Source: Catenuloplanes indicus
GTDB lineage: Bacteria > Actinomycetota > Actinomycetes > Mycobacteriales > Micromonosporaceae
Length of the DNA stretch: 64,000 bases
NCBI RefSeq assembly: GCF_030813715.1
Contig: NZ_JAUSUZ010000001.1
Location: forward strand, 1,302,001 to 1,366,000
Reading direction: 5' to 3'
Below are positions 8,263 to 16,495 of this stretch, piece by piece (positions within the stretch are counted from its first letter, which is position 1; each line of letters opens with the position of its first letter). The notes beneath the pieces were generated by a model. That model was not told the DNA's origin. It saw only the letters and a list, made by a program, of their open reading frames with translations, and searched no databases. The translations under genes were made by a program, and so were the position numbers.

Positions 8263-8596
8263 CATTTCCGGCGTGCCAGGGCAAGAACCACGGTGGCGCG
8301 GCCGTCGCCGCGGCTGTTCGCCGGGCAGTACCCGGCGGTGGCCGAGCAGGCCGGGCCGGCTCGCGGTCGCCAGCCCGGCGTTCGCGGCGTGCTGGGTCAC
8401 GGTGACCGGCCAGGCACTGAGCACGGCGGACACGATCGGGCAGCGGCCGGTGACCTACACCCCACCGTCCGGTTCCCGCCGGCGGAGACGTTGGCGCTGC
8501 TCGGCCCAGGTGGCCGGCGAGGCCCGGGCGGGGGCGCAGGGCCCGCGCCGACCGGTTCGCGGGGCCGACGGGCACCCGAACCGCGCGTGTGGCGAC

Positions 8597-8602
8597 TACG
8601 CT
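8597..8602 (+). promoter_or_regulatory. -10 box (TACGCT) of leaderless gene at 8610
   Basis: TACGCT ends 7 nt before the ATG at 8610, with no ribosome binding site between. Transcription would start at the A of the ATG. Confidence 0.45.
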
Positions 8603-8609
8603 GCCCGAC

Positions 8610-9797
8610 ATGCCGCTGCCCGCCGACATGCAGGCCCGCCTGAGCGATCCGGATTTCTGGCGTGCCTACTTCTTCGGGGACGACGACCTCGCAGACGACG
8701 AGGATGGCGGCGATTCCGGGGGCGGCGCCGAGCTGACGGCCGAGGACGGCGACGACGTGATGGCGGTCGAGTTCCCGGTCGGCGGCGGCTACGCGCTGGT
8801 GCTCGACGTCGACGTCGAGCTACGCATGATCACCGTGGAGATGCGGTCGCCGGCGCACCCGGACACGCTGCAGCTCGGCTGGGACGACGACGCACACTGG
8901 CACCCGCACGTCCTCCGCTGGGACGAGCTGGACCTGATCGCCCGCGCCGCCGCCGTCCACGACCCTACGCTGCGCCACCCCGGCCCGGTCGTCGCGCTCG
9001 CCTCCCGCTTCGTCGTGCTCGCCCCGGCGGAACCTCCGACCGGCGAACGCACCCGGGCGGAACCCGAGACCGCCGCACGCGCCGCAGACGGGCCTCCGAG
9101 CGGCGCGGGCGGTGACGAGCTTGATGCGATCACGCCGCTGCTGGACGCCGCGTTCGGGCCTCCGCCGCCGGGCGCGGATTACTGGCCGTCCGCCCGCGGC
9201 CTCGTGCACCGCATCGACGCCCGCCACGACGGCGTGCGCTGGCGACGGACCGGCACCGGTGACTGGACGGTCGAGCAGGGCGAGGGCGACGGTGTCGACT
9301 TCGCGCTCTACAGCACGCGCGGCCCCGGCGGGGACTTCCCGTTCGCGGACTGGCGGGCGCTGCTGGCCGCGGCCGAGGCGACCCTGGCCACCACCGCGCT
9401 CCCGGAGCCCGCGTCACCGGCCGAGGAGGCCTGGGTCGAGGAGACCCGCACCGGCACGCCGCGGGGCACGCTGATCGCGGTCCGGTTCGGCCCGAGCCCG
9501 CTGCGCGGCACCCACCGGTACGCGCTTCGGCTCTCGCTGCACGTGCGGGGCCGCCGGTACTCGGCCACCGTGGCGTTCGCCGAGGATCTGGACCGCACGC
9601 TACGGGAGGCCGGCCGCGGGCAGGCGCACATCACCGGGTCGTCGTCGCAACCCGGTGCCGGCACGATCACGGAGGAGTTCGACATCGAGGTAGCCGACGA
9701 CCTGCCGGCCGGGATCGCGCTGATCCGGGCCGTGATGGCCCGCCACGACGTCGCGCCGGAGACGCGGCTCACCCGCGGCTACCAGCCGCTCGACTGA
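8610..9797 (+). CDS. Hypothetical acidic protein, two-part
   Basis: This 395-aa cytoplasmic protein belongs to no family I recognise. The N-terminal part (about 1-140) contains DFWRAYFFGDD, an Asp/Glu/Gly-rich loop, then a beta-rich segment ending LASRFVVLAP. A Pro/Glu/Ala-rich linker (about 140-165) leads to a second domain with PSARGLVHRIDARHDGVRWR and a C-terminal RGYQPLD. This layout resembles immunity or T7SS-neighbour proteins of unknown function, but nothing decisive can be seen. I prefer the ATG at 8610 over an in-frame GTG 21 nt upstream because a TACGCT -10 ends 7 nt before it. Confidence 0.75.
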   Translation: MPLPADMQARLSDPDFWRAYFFGDDDLADDEDGGDSGGGAELTAEDGDDVMAVEFPVGGGYALVLDVDVELRMITVEMRSPAHPDTLQLGWDDDAHWHPHVLRWDELDLIARAAAVHDPTLRHPGPVVALASRFVVLAPAEPPTGERTRAEPETAARAADGPPSGAGGDELDAITPLLDAAFGPPPPGADYWPSARGLVHRIDARHDGVRWRRTGTGDWTVEQGEGDGVDFALYSTRGPGGDFPFADWRALLAAAEATLATTALPEPASPAEEAWVEETRTGTPRGTLIAVRFGPSPLRGTHRYALRLSLHVRGRRYSATVAFAEDLDRTLREAGRGQAHITGSSSQPGAGTITEEFDIEVADDLPAGIALIRAVMARHDVAPETRLTRGYQPLD

Positions 9798-9815
9798 CCC
9801 CACACTCGCTTCTCC

Positions 9816-9830
9816 TGAAAACCATTGTCA
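9816..9830. promoter_or_regulatory. Zur/Fur-like operator
   Basis: TGAAAACCATTGTCA is an imperfect 15-bp palindrome (TGANAAnnnTTnTCA) in an AT-rich island upstream of the winged-helix gene. It resembles actinobacterial Zur boxes of the TGAAAATnATTTTCA type. It abuts the CATTAT -10 candidate (9829-9834), which ends 6 nt before the ATG at 9841, so a bound repressor would block transcription. Confidence 0.5.
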
Positions 9831-9840
9831 TTATTATGGG

Positions 9841-10296
9841 ATGACGACGATGGACGTGGCGGTCGAGGCGGGCACGGCCGGGGCGTCGGAGCTGGTGGTG
9901 TCCGTGCGCGTGCGGCTCGGCGACCAGGGCCTGACGCCGGAGGCCGAACGCGTGATCCAGTTCCTGCGGCGGATCGCGGCGCACGACGTACCCGATGGGG
10001 ATGACGGTGTTCTGATTCTCGACCCGATGGCGCGGCTGGCGATGCGGGACGGGCGGGAGCTGCCACTGACCCGGCTGGAGTTCGAGCTGCTGCACTTCCT
10101 GGCCCGCCACCCGAAGCGGGCGTTCAGCCGGCGCGAGCTGCTGGACCACGTCTGGCCGGGCGAGCAGATCGGCGGCCGGACCGTGGACGTGCACGTGCGC
10201 CGGCTCCGCCTGAAGGCAGGCAACGCGCCACTGGTCTCGACGCTGCGCGGCTTCGGCTACCGCCTCCACCCGGCCGCCCGGGTCACGCTGGCCTGA
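9841..10296 (+). CDS. Winged-helix (OmpR/PhoB C-terminal type) transcriptional regulator
   Basis: The 151-aa protein has an unassigned N-terminal region of about 55 residues and a C-terminal trans_reg_C winged helix (about 60-148): LTRLEFELLHFLARHP, the RRELLDHVWPGE helix, RTVDVHVRRLRLK and GFGYRLHP. It has no receiver domain, so it is not a classical response regulator. A Zur/Fur-like box overlaps its promoter, which suggests derepression at low zinc or iron and a role in a metal response. The ATG at 9841 fits a leaderless start; an in-frame ATG at 9850 is an alternative. Confidence 0.85.
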   Translation: MTTMDVAVEAGTAGASELVVSVRVRLGDQGLTPEAERVIQFLRRIAAHDVPDGDDGVLILDPMARLAMRDGRELPLTRLEFELLHFLARHPKRAFSRRELLDHVWPGEQIGGRTVDVHVRRLRLKAGNAPLVSTLRGFGYRLHPAARVTLA

Positions 10297-10775
10297 CCCG
10301 GCGGCCGGGGCACGTCGGCCGGCGGCGGCGATGCCCTTGCCCAGGCATTTCCGGTCGACGATCTCGTTGTACGACAGGTCGCGGACGGGGAGCTGTCGCC
10401 CGCGCCGTCCGGTGCCGCGTGACCCGGCCGGTGCGGGGCAGACGTGGTCGAGCCGACGCCCCCCGCCCGCCGCCCGGCCGGTCCCGGGCCGGACACCGCG
10501 CGACCGTCTCGCCGCGTGCCTGGTCGACTGCACCGGCGCCGTTCGGCACCTGGCGTTCCGGCCAGTGCCGCGGATGAGCGTCCGGCGCCGGACCCGCTCC
10601 GCGCGCTCGCCGGTCTCACGGCCGCGGTCATCGGCGAGGCGGGTACGTCTGTGCTGCAGTGCTCGGCCCCGCTCGGCCCGGACGCCGCCGCTCTCAGTTC
10701 GGTCGACACCGTCCGCCGCGACCCGCCCTCCTGGGTCAGCCACGTCTGAACAAGGACGGGACGACGGCGCCACAG
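10297..10775. other. Gap with gene relics
   Basis: This 479-bp stretch contains no clearly intact gene. At about 10318-10395 the minus strand has 26 codons with strong G/C third-position bias (LPVRDLSYNEIVDRKCLGKG) but no gene around them, which looks like a remnant. The right part holds a weak plus-strand ORF, listed separately. The region borders the HD/phosphoribosyltransferase island. Confidence 0.4.
10444..10749 (+). CDS. Doubtful small ORF or relic
   Basis: A 101-codon reading frame. Its last 60 codons (such as LRALAGLTAAVIGEAGTSVL) have good codon bias, while the Pro/Arg-rich first 40 look non-coding. It has no recognisable domain, start signal or partner. It could be the 3' end of a decayed gene. 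Confidence 0.2.
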   Translation: MVEPTPPARRPAGPGPDTARPSRRVPGRLHRRRSAPGVPASAADERPAPDPLRALAGLTAAVIGEAGTSVLQCSAPLGPDAAALSSVDTVRRDPPSWVSHV

Positions 10776-11201
10776 TCAGACCGCCGCCACGTACGGGGTC
10801 TTCGCGAGGAACTCGTCGACGATCTCTCCGTACAGTGCGCCCCCACCAGGGAGGCGACTCAGCAGTCCGTGCGCATGCGCCGACCCGAGCCGGATCTGCA
10901 GATCATGATTTCCGGGAACGCTAATGCTCGCGATGTTGCGGAGAATCGCGCCCGCGATCGCTTCCTGGATAACCGGGCTGTCCTCGTAGATCGGGTCCAG
11001 GTAAATGGCGAAGCGTGGCTCAACATTGTAGTCCGACGCACGCGACTCAAGCTTCTCGTACGATGCCTCAATCGCCCGGTAGAAGCGGTCACCATGAACG
11101 GATATGACGCGCACACCCCTGAGCTTCAGCACCGCGAGTATTCCGGCGAAAAAATCATCCAAGGACAAATGTCTTCGCGCCGACACGTTCACCGAACTCA
11201 T
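10776..11201 (-). CDS. Hypothetical protein divergent from the HD-PRTase gene
   Basis: The 141-aa protein is compact and mixed alpha/beta. It contains LDDFFAGILAVLKLRGVRV, PRFAIYLDPIYEDSPVIQEA and a C-terminal GEIVDEFLAKTPYVAAV. I recognise no family. Codon use is clearly less G/C-biased at third positions than in neighbouring housekeeping-like genes, as in the divergent HD-PRTase gene, so the two may have arrived together. GGGAGG 4 nt before the ATG at 11201 fixes the start. As the only intact neighbour of that large gene it could be an accessory, sensor or antidote, but that is inference. Confidence 0.7.
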   Translation of the reverse strand: MSSVNVSARRHLSLDDFFAGILAVLKLRGVRVISVHGDRFYRAIEASYEKLESRASDYNVEPRFAIYLDPIYEDSPVIQEAIAGAILRNIASISVPGNHDLQIRLGSAHAHGLLSRLPGGGALYGEIVDEFLAKTPYVAAV

Positions 11202-11352
11202 GCATCCTCCCAGCTCAACGGCATACATTCGACAGTGCATCATTAGCCCTCGAACGCCGGGATTTCAAGACCCCCGTTCAGCCCTCAGATCAACATGACT
11301 ACCGGAATCAGGTCCGCCGAGTAGGCACTGTCGCAGAGCGCACCAATGCTTG

Positions 11353-11358
11353 TAGCCT
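11353..11358 (+). promoter_or_regulatory. -10 box (TAGCCT) of the HD-PRTase gene
   Basis: TAGCCT ends 7 nt before the ATG at 11366, with no ribosome binding site, so a leaderless mRNA starting at the ATG is likely. Confidence 0.45.
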
Positions 11359-11365
11359 CTGGCAC

Positions 11366-14107
11366 ATGACGGGCGATCAATTGGACCGCTACCGCGCCGA
11401 GCTGGAGGATTGGGCCAACCGGGAGCTGGAACCCTATATCAACCGGCTCCGGAGACAAGCATGGCCCTATGCGAGCCCGAAGGAATTCAACGACCCGGTG
11501 TGGGGCACCCTGCAGTTGCGCCCGGACGAGGTCGTGATCCTCGACTCGCCGCTGATGCAGCGACTACGCCGCATCCGGCTGATCGGCGTGGCACACCTGA
11601 CCTACCCGTCCGCCACCCACACTCGCCTGGAGCACAGTCTCGGCACGCTTCACCAGGTGCAGGAGCTGATCACCAGCGTGAACGAGCACCATCCCGACCT
11701 GGACGACCCGGAGGCCGAGGATCCCGCACCGATCCTGAGCCGCCGCCGGCAGCGGATTGTCCGGCTCGCCGCGCTCTGCCACGACATCGGACAATCCGCT
11801 ATGTCGCACGTGACCAACGAGTGCATCGAGGATGTCTCACCGGCCAGCGATGTCCGGCTGGAATTCCAGCGCACGCACAAGCGTCCGGACCTTCAGCCGC
11901 TGGCCGAGATCGCCAGCTACTACATCCTCGGCTCGCCCGCGTTCGCGCAGTTGCTGGAGCAGGTGACGCGCCTGTGCAGGCTGGAGACCATGGACGACCT
12001 GCAGGACAAACTGCAGCGGGCCGTGATCGGCGAGAGCATCGACACCGAGGTGCTGCTCCTGCACGAGCTGGTGACCGGGCCTTTCGACGCGGACCGGCTC
12101 GACTATCTGACCAGGAACGCGGTGATGTGTGGCGTGCCGATCGTCGCCGATGTTCCGCGCCTCATTCAGAAGGTCCGCGCGGTGCGTGTCGACAAGCAGG
12201 GCTTGCCGCGCAATCTGCAGGGGATCGCGGGCGGCCATCGCAATCACTTCTACATCACCGGCATCGCGCACAGCGGGTCCCGGTCGCTGGAGGAGGTGGC
12301 GCTCGCGGAGACCCTCATGTTCGACAAGGTGCTCCGCCAGCACAAGGTTCGGGCGGCCGAGGTGATGGTGCACATCATCGTCGGGAAGCTCCGGATCCTC
12401 CTCGACGAGACGTCCGCGATGCTGCCCATGACGATCTACGACGACCAGATCATCGGCCTCACCGAGGCTTCTCTGTCGATGCTGACCGGCACCCCGTACA
12501 ACCATTTGACGGGTACGCGGAAGCGAGCCGCGCGGGTCGCCGTCTACGTCGCGCAGCGGCTACGCGAGCGCAGACTGTTCTTGCGGGGTGCGGCCTTCTC
12601 CGGTGCCATGCCGGGCGACGTCTATCACCGCGATGCCGAGCAGCGCGAAGGGCTCGATCGATTCATCGATGACTGCCGGGAACGCCGAACGCGCCGGAAC
12701 GTCGAGAGGAGGATCGCCCGGCTGGTCACGATGGCTGCCCGGCTCACCGATCAGGACGACGTCGCGGAGGTGGAGGGTGGCGACCTTGCGGACTTCATCC
12801 AGATCAGCCCGCCGCGCACCTCCCGCCGGGCCAGCAGCGCCACCGGGCACGCATACCTCATCGACGGTACGGCCTCCGTCATTCGTGCCGACGATGAAAC
12901 ACCGGACGGGCCGACGCTCGCCGAGGCGTACATCACTGCGAAGGAGATGGGCTACGTCTTCACGCTCAAGCGGCTGGCTCCGCTGGTGTACGCAGCCGTG
13001 GAGCGGCTGCTCCTGACGGACTACAAGGTCGTCCTCCCGGACAGCATGCTCAGCCACGCCAAGGTCGACCAGGTCAAGGTACTGGAGCTGAAGAGGAAGC
13101 TGGAGCGGGCCGGCTGGTACGACGGCCTGCCGTTGCACATCAGGCCGATGCCGGCGGTCCTGCAACAGGCCGACGCACTGAGCCGGGCGGACCAGATCGT
13201 GCTGCGGCTGCGCAACTACTCGGGGCCGCTCGACGACCAGTCGAACGAGCGAGGCGTTCCACGGTACGGGCCGGCAATCAGCCGGGAGCACGTGCTGCAC
13301 TTCGTACGTCAGTTCCACTCGCCGGAGAGAAGCGAGGATCTCGTCGACGCCGCGCTCACCGTGTTGAACAGCGTCCTGGTCCTGGATCGCGGACACGTGC
13401 GCTCGGCTCAACGGGCGTTCCACAGTCCCAGCCATGCGGAATTCGACCAGGTGAGCTACTGCGCGCTCGGCGAGCTGAAGGACTCGTCGTCACATCTCGC
13501 CTACTACCTGCATGACGATCACCATCCAGGTCGGCGCCTGCGGTCACTGCCGGAGGCGCTCACCCGCGACGAGCCGATCGTCTTCGTCGACGACCTGGTG
13601 GGACGCGGCAGTCAGGCGATCTCGATCGTCGAGCGATGGCTCGGCATCACCCCGACGGAGCAGCTCCACGAGGAGCGGGAGCCCGGTTTGAACGAGAGGC
13701 AGAGAGCACTGTTCCGCGAGCACCGGCTGGGATTCGTGTTCGTCGCCGGCCTCGACGAAGGCGTGCGCAAACTGCGTGATCGTTTGGCAGAGCTCAAGCT
13801 GAACGCCACCATCTTCGTCCACATACCCGAGTCCAGCCTCCCCCGGCTGGATCGGGTCCTCAACGATGAGGGTGTACGGACCCGATTCGAGCGATTCTGC
13901 GCCCAGAAGGCCCAGCAGGTGCTGTACGACGAGGAGGCCGGGCACGGGGAGGCGTGGATCAACGACCGCATGCTCGGCTACGGGAACAACCGCCTCCTTC
14001 TCGCCAGCACGTACAACACCCCGTCGGCCACCCTCACCTGTCTCTGGGCCGAGAACCGCGAACGGTCACCCTGGCGGGCTCTCCTGCCCCGGCGCAAGAA
14101 GCGGTGA
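11366..14107 (+). CDS. HD-domain (SAMHD1/dGTPase-like) protein with C-terminal phosphoribosyltransferase-like (PRTase-CE-type) domain
   Basis: A 913-aa two-module protein. Residues about 55-450 form a dNTPase-like HD domain: MQRLRRIRLIGVAHLTYPSA, TRLEH (H90), CHDIGQSAMSH (H139, D140, H148) and DADRLDYLTRN (D243, Y247). These align with the metal and substrate residues of SAMHD1-type enzymes, except that one active-site His is Gln143. Residues about 640-913 carry a phosphoribosyltransferase signature, IVFVDDLVGRGSQA (738-751, with D742/D743), and a C-terminal YGNN..NTP...LW (872-894, W894) followed by a basic tail. That C-terminus matches my memory of PRTase-CE conflict-system effectors. Codon bias is weaker than in neighbours, suggesting transfer. 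A nucleotide-depleting or nucleotide-modifying defence role is inferred. Confidence 0.8.
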   Translation: MTGDQLDRYRAELEDWANRELEPYINRLRRQAWPYASPKEFNDPVWGTLQLRPDEVVILDSPLMQRLRRIRLIGVAHLTYPSATHTRLEHSLGTLHQVQELITSVNEHHPDLDDPEAEDPAPILSRRRQRIVRLAALCHDIGQSAMSHVTNECIEDVSPASDVRLEFQRTHKRPDLQPLAEIASYYILGSPAFAQLLEQVTRLCRLETMDDLQDKLQRAVIGESIDTEVLLLHELVTGPFDADRLDYLTRNAVMCGVPIVADVPRLIQKVRAVRVDKQGLPRNLQGIAGGHRNHFYITGIAHSGSRSLEEVALAETLMFDKVLRQHKVRAAEVMVHIIVGKLRILLDETSAMLPMTIYDDQIIGLTEASLSMLTGTPYNHLTGTRKRAARVAVYVAQRLRERRLFLRGAAFSGAMPGDVYHRDAEQREGLDRFIDDCRERRTRRNVERRIARLVTMAARLTDQDDVAEVEGGDLADFIQISPPRTSRRASSATGHAYLIDGTASVIRADDETPDGPTLAEAYITAKEMGYVFTLKRLAPLVYAAVERLLLTDYKVVLPDSMLSHAKVDQVKVLELKRKLERAGWYDGLPLHIRPMPAVLQQADALSRADQIVLRLRNYSGPLDDQSNERGVPRYGPAISREHVLHFVRQFHSPERSEDLVDAALTVLNSVLVLDRGHVRSAQRAFHSPSHAEFDQVSYCALGELKDSSSHLAYYLHDDHHPGRRLRSLPEALTRDEPIVFVDDLVGRGSQAISIVERWLGITPTEQLHEEREPGLNERQRALFREHRLGFVFVAGLDEGVRKLRDRLAELKLNATIFVHIPESSLPRLDRVLNDEGVRTRFERFCAQKAQQVLYDEEAGHGEAWINDRMLGYGNNRLLLASTYNTPSATLTCLWAENRERSPWRALLPRRKKR

Positions 14108-14120
14108 TGCTCGCGGCGCC

Positions 14121-14137
14121 GCCGGGGTTTTCCCGGC
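14121..14137. terminator. Stem-loop after the HD-PRTase gene
   Basis: GCCGGG and CCCGGC pair with a GTTTT loop, 14 nt beyond the stop codon. There is no long T-run, so termination is plausible but unproven. Confidence 0.35.
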
Positions 14138-14151
14138 CCCCCGCGCAACGT

Positions 14152-14226
14152 GCAGGGAGGAGCGCCGGCGACGACCGGTGCCCGCGGGAGCGTGCGGGAG
14201 GTGACCAGGCCGGGAGTGGGAAGAAA
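14152..14226 (+). repeat. Dispersed intergenic repeat, copy B
   Basis: It contains the 28-nt block shared with copy F, then GACCGGTGCCCGCGGGAGCG and a diverged GCCGGGAGTGGGAAGAAAGC tail like that of copy A. It lies between the HD-PRTase gene and the convergent MFS gene. Confidence 0.6.
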
Positions 14227-14356
14227 GCTGTTGGATTCAGGCTCTTGCGTCGTGTCCGGAAAGGACGGCGTCGCGTGGGCCGGACGCGACGTCCATGGGG
14301 CACGAGAGTAGCGTGCGGCGGCCGCGGGCCGGTGCCGGGGACCATCGGATGATCCG

Positions 14357-15919
14357 TCAGTGGACCATGATCGGTGCGGTGGCGGACTGGTCGCCGGTGG
14401 GGTCCGCGGACCGCCGGCGGCGGGGCAGGAACAGCGCGGGCACCAGCGTGAGGACGACCAGGGCGAACGCGACCCAGAACGTGCTGGCGAACGCGCCGGC
14501 GGCGAAGTCCAGGCCACGCTGGATCAGCGCGGAGTCCGCACCCGGCGCGGCCGCGGGGTTCAGTTGCGCGCCGATCGCGATCTGCGCCTCGGTGACCGTG
14601 CGGCCGTCCGGCAGCGGGACCGGCGTGGAGTCGTCGAGGTGGCTGGTCAGCAGCACCGACATGATCGCGGTGCCGATCGAGCCGCCGATCTGCTGGAGGA
14701 TGTTGACCAGGGTGGAACCGCGCGCCACCTCGTGACTGTGGAGCGTCTTCAGCGCGGAGGTCATGATCGGCATCATGGTGCCGCCCATGCCCAGGCCCAT
14801 CACGAACAGCGAGCCGCAGAGCAGCCAGTACGACGTGTCCGCGGCCAGCTGGGTGAACGTGAACAGGCCGAGCGCGATGAGAATCAGGGCGAACGGGACG
14901 GTGCGGCCGACCGGCACCCGGTCGGCGAGCGTGCCCGCGATCGGCATGGTCACCATCGCGCCCAGGCCCTGCGGTGCCATCAGCAGACCGGCGTGCAGCG
15001 TGGACTCGCCGCGGACCTGCAGGAAGTAGCTCGGGAAGAGCAGGCCGGCGCCCATGAACGCGACGATGAAGACGGTGATCGTGATCGAGGCGACCGCCAG
15101 GTTCCGGTTGCGGAACAGGCGCAGGTCGAGCAGCGGGTGCTCCGGCCGGAACGAGTAGAGCACGAACCCGATCACCAGCAGCGCGCCGGCGACCATCGGC
15201 GCCCACACCCGGGTCGCGGTGATCGTGCCCTCCTCGGGCAGCGACGACAGGCCGAACAGCAGCGCGGCCAGGCCGGGCGAGAGCATCAGCATGCCGAGGA
15301 AGTCGAACGACTCGGACGGCTCCGGCGCGTCCCTCGGCAGCACCAGGTAGGCGTAGACCAGCGCGATGACGCCGATCGGCAGGTTGATCAAGAAGATCCA
15401 GTGCCAGGTGGCCACGTCGATCAGCCAGCCGCCGAGGATCGGGCCCATGATCGGGCCGAGCAGCATCGGGATGCCGAGCACGGCCATCAGCCGGCCGATC
15501 CGCTCCGGGCCGGCCGCGCGCGTCATGATCGTCATGCCGAGCGGCATCAGCATGCCGCCGCCCAGGCCCTGCAGTACCCGGAACGCGATCAGCGTGGTGA
15601 TCGAGCCGGCCGTCGCACAGAGCACGGAACCGACCGTGAACAGCGCGACCGCGGCCATGTAGAGCCGTTTGGTGCCGAACCGGTCCGCGGCCCAGCCGGT
15701 CAGCGGGATGACGGTGGCGAGCGCCAGCGTGTATCCCGTCATCGTCCAGGCGACGCGCGCGTACGTGGCGCCGAACTCCTCCTGGAACGTCGGCAGCGCC
15801 ACGCTGACCACGGTCACGTCCAGGATCGACATGATCGCGCCGAGCACGACCACCCCGGCGACCTTGAGCACCGCGCCGTCCAGCTTCTGCGCGGTCACCG
15901 GCGCGGGCCTGCCACTCAT
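14357..15919 (-). CDS. DHA2-family (EmrB/QacA) MFS drug exporter
   Basis: A 520-aa protein with about 14 membrane helices. The first helix is followed by DVTVVSVALPTFQEEF, typical of EmrB/QacA proton-driven multidrug exporters. Motif A (GWAADRFGTKRLY) and the antiporter motif C region (LLGPIMGPILGGWLI) are clear. The ATG at 15919 has GGGAGGAG 5-6 nt upstream; an ATG 57 nt earlier would add an unlikely polar tail. It is divergent from the NsrR-like gene. Nothing shows whether it exports a nitrosative-stress product or a drug. Confidence 0.9.
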   Translation of the reverse strand: MSGRPAPVTAQKLDGAVLKVAGVVVLGAIMSILDVTVVSVALPTFQEEFGATYARVAWTMTGYTLALATVIPLTGWAADRFGTKRLYMAAVALFTVGSVLCATAGSITTLIAFRVLQGLGGGMLMPLGMTIMTRAAGPERIGRLMAVLGIPMLLGPIMGPILGGWLIDVATWHWIFLINLPIGVIALVYAYLVLPRDAPEPSESFDFLGMLMLSPGLAALLFGLSSLPEEGTITATRVWAPMVAGALLVIGFVLYSFRPEHPLLDLRLFRNRNLAVASITITVFIVAFMGAGLLFPSYFLQVRGESTLHAGLLMAPQGLGAMVTMPIAGTLADRVPVGRTVPFALILIALGLFTFTQLAADTSYWLLCGSLFVMGLGMGGTMMPIMTSALKTLHSHEVARGSTLVNILQQIGGSIGTAIMSVLLTSHLDDSTPVPLPDGRTVTEAQIAIGAQLNPAAAPGADSALIQRGLDFAAGAFASTFWVAFALVVLTLVPALFLPRRRRSADPTGDQSATAPIMVH

Positions 15920-16040
15920 CGCGCTCCTCCCGGGGCGGGGATCCGGCCGACCCTCATCATCGCGCAGCCCCGGCACCCACGATCGAAAACCGGGAAACGT
16001 GACGTACGCCGAAACAGGACTATTTTATTCCTCTTTTCGC

Positions 16041-16046
16041 TAGGGT
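16041..16046 (+). promoter_or_regulatory. -10 box (TAGGGT) of the nsrR-hmp operon
   Basis: TAGGGT ends 6 nt before the GTG at 16053, consistent with a leaderless start. An AT-rich tract at 16018-16036 just upstream is a natural place for a regulator site. Confidence 0.45.
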
Positions 16047-16052
16047 GATCAC

Positions 16053-16478
16053 GTGCGCTTGAACCGATCGACCGACATCGGCCTGCGGATCCTCATGCTG
16101 ACCGCCGCCCGCGGCGGGCAGCAGACCATCGACGAGGCCGCCGTCGCGCTGGACGTCCCGCGCCACCACCTCGCCAAGGTGGTGCAGCGCCTGCAACGCC
16201 TCGGCCTGCTGGAGACCGTGCGCGGCCGCAACGGCGGCGTGCGGCTCACCGCCGGAGCCGCGAACACCACGATCGGCGGCATCGTCCGGTCGCTGGAGGA
16301 CGAGCCCGAGGTGGTGCTCTGCGACGGCACGGCGCCGTGCCCGCTGCGCGGCGGCTGCCGCCTGCGCGGCGCGCTGGCCCGTGCGCAGGAGGCGTTCTAC
16401 GCGAGTCTGGACGAGGTCACCCTCGGCTCACTGACCGGCGCACCGACCGGTCCGATCCTGCTCATGCTGGGTCGCTGA
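16053..16478 (+). CDS. nsrR: Rrf2-family nitric-oxide-sensing repressor, NsrR-like
   Basis: The 141-aa protein has the Rrf2 winged helix (such as TDIGLRILMLTAA and RHHLAKVVQRLQRLG) and three Cys at 90, 96 and 102 in a C-x5-C-x5-C pattern that matches the iron-sulfur ligands of NsrR. The cluster reacts with nitric oxide and releases DNA. The flavohaemoglobin gene follows after 17 bp, the classic NsrR target, so this is probably a self-contained NO-responsive operon. The GTG start fits a leaderless transcript. Confidence 0.9.
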   Translation: MRLNRSTDIGLRILMLTAARGGQQTIDEAAVALDVPRHHLAKVVQRLQRLGLLETVRGRNGGVRLTAGAANTTIGGIVRSLEDEPEVVLCDGTAPCPLRGGCRLRGALARAQEAFYASLDEVTLGSLTGAPTGPILLMLGR

Positions 16479-16495
16479 CCACCTTTGGAGGAACC

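Larger units (their letters stand above)
8180..8609. other. 430-bp gap with a repeat copy and possible gene relic
   Basis: The first third holds repeat copy F. The middle part, about 8350-8480, has one plus-strand frame with good actinobacterial codon bias (FAACWVTVTGQALSTAD), but it has no convincing start and degenerates on both sides, so it looks like a relic. The right end holds the -10 box for the next gene. Confidence 0.4.

Noticed and set aside
8176-8433. 85-codon minus-strand ORF after the GGDEF-EAL gene
   Set aside because: It reads through the dispersed repeat copy, which is unlikely to be coding, and has no domain or start signal.
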